Assembly: GCF_024206495.1 (NCBI RefSeq)
Contig: NZ_JAMBPQ010000025.1
Location: 40,308-104,307, forward strand
DNA length: 64,000 bases
Direction of reading: 5' to 3'
Source: Paraburkholderia sp. CNPSo 3272
GTDB taxonomy: Bacteria > Pseudomonadota > Gammaproteobacteria > Burkholderiales > Burkholderiaceae
A model generated the notes under the pieces. The model saw nothing but the letters and a program-made list of their open reading frames with translations. It was not told the origin of the DNA and made no database searches. Each line of letters opens with the position of its first letter. The stretch's first letter is position 1. A program made the position numbers and the translations under genes. This document shows, in pieces, positions 62,968 through 64,000 of this stretch.

Positions 62968-63480
62968 GGACGCAGCCATTGCCTCACGCAAGCGCCGAGC
63001 GCGGTCTCGCAGATTCCCTGCGGCTGCGGCCGAGTTCCCGACCAGCGCCGCGTTGTGTTGGGTCGTCCGGTCGAGCTACGTGATGCCGAGATGTCTTTCG
63101 CCGATCGAACTAAACTGCTCGCTTGTAGCGGAGCTGATTTCGTCGATCATCGACTAGACACGCGCGACGTCCGCCCCGTCTGCTGAAGACTCGCCGCGGC
63201 TTCCTCGCTGCGCGCCCCCCAGAGGCTGGCTTGCGCCATTTCGTCGCTAGTCGTCTGCAAGTCTGCTATCTGCTCGCCGATGTCACCAGTAGTGAACGCA
63301 GGTTCAGACCGGCTTGCGCGACGGCGCGGGCCAGCATTCCGATCTCGACAAGGTTGAGCCTCAAATCCGTGCTTCACTGGCCGCCGCGACCCGGAGCGCT
63401 TGTTGTGATACCTGCGCCTCGAGCCACCTTGTTGCGAGCGATAAATTACCAGGATGCATCGCTTTCGGCGTGGCGGCCGG
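62968..63480 (-). pseudogene. HAMP and signalling remnants of a chemotaxis receptor, inverted
   Basis: On the minus strand, reading from about 63480 down: QVSQQALRVAAASEARI, EIGMLARAVAQAGLNLRSL, then after a frameshift DIGEQIADLQTTSDEMAQ and SEEAAASLQQT; next, after a jump, MIDEISSATSEQ, an in-frame stop, then LDRTTQHNAALV, SAAAAGNLRD and RARRLREAMAA. These are the HAMP-adjacent region and the C-terminal end of a receptor; the middle of the signalling domain (about 150 residues with the hairpin tip) is missing. Orientation is opposite to the PAS part. Confidence 0.75.
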
Positions 63481-63757
63481 GGCGATGCCGGGATCGATGG
63501 CCGACATCTGGCCGCTCGTCTGAAAGCCGGTGCTCCGTGGCCCAGCAGGCAATTCTGGAGCGTGCGCGAATCCCCCTTTTCGATGCCTGCCCGCAAGAGT
63601 GCGGGCCGTCTGGCCACGCCCGGGAACCAGGCGTGGCCAGATCGAGGCTCCGCACACTTTCACCGAAAGCTCACATGTGCCGAGGTCAGAGGCGCCCGAA
63701 TTAACGATGTAAACGTGAAATCATTCAATCATGAATTTGTAATTAATGAAGATTTGC

Positions 63758-64000
63758 GGCTCTTTTGAATTTGGAGTGGGTGATGCGACTCACGAGGCAT
63801 GCGGGTTGAAGCCGGAGAAGTCGAGCTTGCCGGCAACGAGAAAGAGGACCGTGCGCATTGTCGTGAAGCGCGTGTAACCGCGAGCCTTTCGCTTGGCCGC
63901 TTGAAACAAGCCGTTGATGGCTTCAATGAAGCCGTTGGTCTGGCGGGTCTGAGTCCAGGCGACGATGCCGTCGAAGTGCCGACGTATCAGACGCGCAACG
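63758..64000 (-). mobile_element. End of an ISL3-family insertion sequence
   Basis: Starts with GGCTCTTTTGAATTTGGAG at 63758, the typical ISL3-type terminal repeat opening, preceded by AT-rich DNA that suits its target preference. Inside it is the transposase 3' end. The rest lies beyond the window, so the target duplication cannot be checked. Confidence 0.65.
63790..64000 (-). CDS. ISL3 family transposase, C-terminal part
   Basis: About 70 residues visible: RHFDGIVAWTQTRQTNGFIEAINGLFQAAKRKARGYTRF core, then MRTVLFLVAGKLDFSGFNPHAS and stop at 63790. NGFIEAIN includes the conserved Glu of the DDE catalytic triad of the ISL3 group. The frame is open up to the window edge; the N-terminal zinc-finger and the two Asp residues lie outside. 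Intactness cannot be judged. Confidence 0.85.
   Translation of the reverse strand, partial: VARLIRRHFDGIVAWTQTRQTNGFIEAINGLFQAAKRKARGYTRFTTMRTVLFLVAGKLDFSGFNPHAS

Noticed and set aside
63231..63704. Plus-strand ORF in the decayed region
   Set aside because: Antisense to receptor remnants and without any protein-like motif.

Overview
The window looks like a GC-rich chromosomal segment of a beta-proteobacterium of the Burkholderiaceae (Burkholderia, Paraburkholderia or Caballeronia). Signs of this are the strongly GC-biased codons and several families typical of the group: a DUF4148 periplasmic protein, WXXGXW-repeat proteins, a DUF3022-like protein, a phasin with phaA and phaB, and MHS- and MhpA-type catabolic genes. 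No rRNA, tRNA or CRISPR array was recognised. All family names come from reading motifs; no database search was possible.

Layout. 1-3.7 kb: RND efflux permease and its adaptor (adaptor cut by the window edge). 4.0-4.3 kb: DUF4148 protein. 4.9-10.2 kb: left half of an exopolysaccharide (EPS) locus, with a WcaJ-type initiating sugar transferase, a WecG/TagA glycosyltransferase, a GMC oxidoreductase and an NAD-dependent epimerase. 10.2-22.2 kb: genes with no obvious EPS role, namely a REP-associated transposase homologue lacking its catalytic residues, DUF488, a VIT-like plus SulP pair, a GGDEF-EAL protein, a secreted phosphoesterase and a berberine-bridge-like oxidase. 22.2-30.6 kb: right half of the EPS locus, a minus-strand operon wza-wzy-GH44-wzx diverging from a Wzc/GumC-like gene and a DUF6492 glycosyltransferase-like gene. 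30.7-31.9 kb: three exported proteins including a lytic transglycosylase. 32.2-34.0 kb: GYD protein and FAD oxidase. 34.4-43.1 kb: KfrA-like protein, Lrp regulator, fused indolepyruvate ferredoxin oxidoreductase, SDR, LysR regulator, cation/proton antiporter.

43.1-48.1 kb is a minus-strand block: an ECF sigma factor, probable anti-sigma factor, Spy/CpxP-like protein, DUF1800 and DUF1501, flanked on both sides by WXXGXW-repeat proteins. 48.5-51.4 kb holds phaP, phaA and phaB without a polymer synthase. 51.6-57.1 kb is a probable aromatic-acid catabolic cluster (IclR, VOC, fumarylacetoacetase-like hydrolase, MhpA-like hydroxylase, MHS transporter). 57.1-61.6 kb has small proteins, an amino-acid-binding protein, an aminotransferase and a LysR regulator. 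From about 61.7 kb to the end the DNA is decayed: a truncated second phaB, a frameshifted chemoreceptor gene whose 3' part is inverted, and the end of an ISL3-family insertion sequence.

How it fits together: WcaJ starts the repeat unit on undecaprenyl phosphate, WecG and perhaps the DUF6492 protein extend it, Wzx and Wzy flip and polymerise it, Wza and the Wzc-like protein export it, and the lipoprotein GH44 hydrolase may trim it. The GMC/epimerase pair may modify a sugar. The GGDEF-EAL protein could link EPS to cyclic-di-GMP, but only position suggests this.
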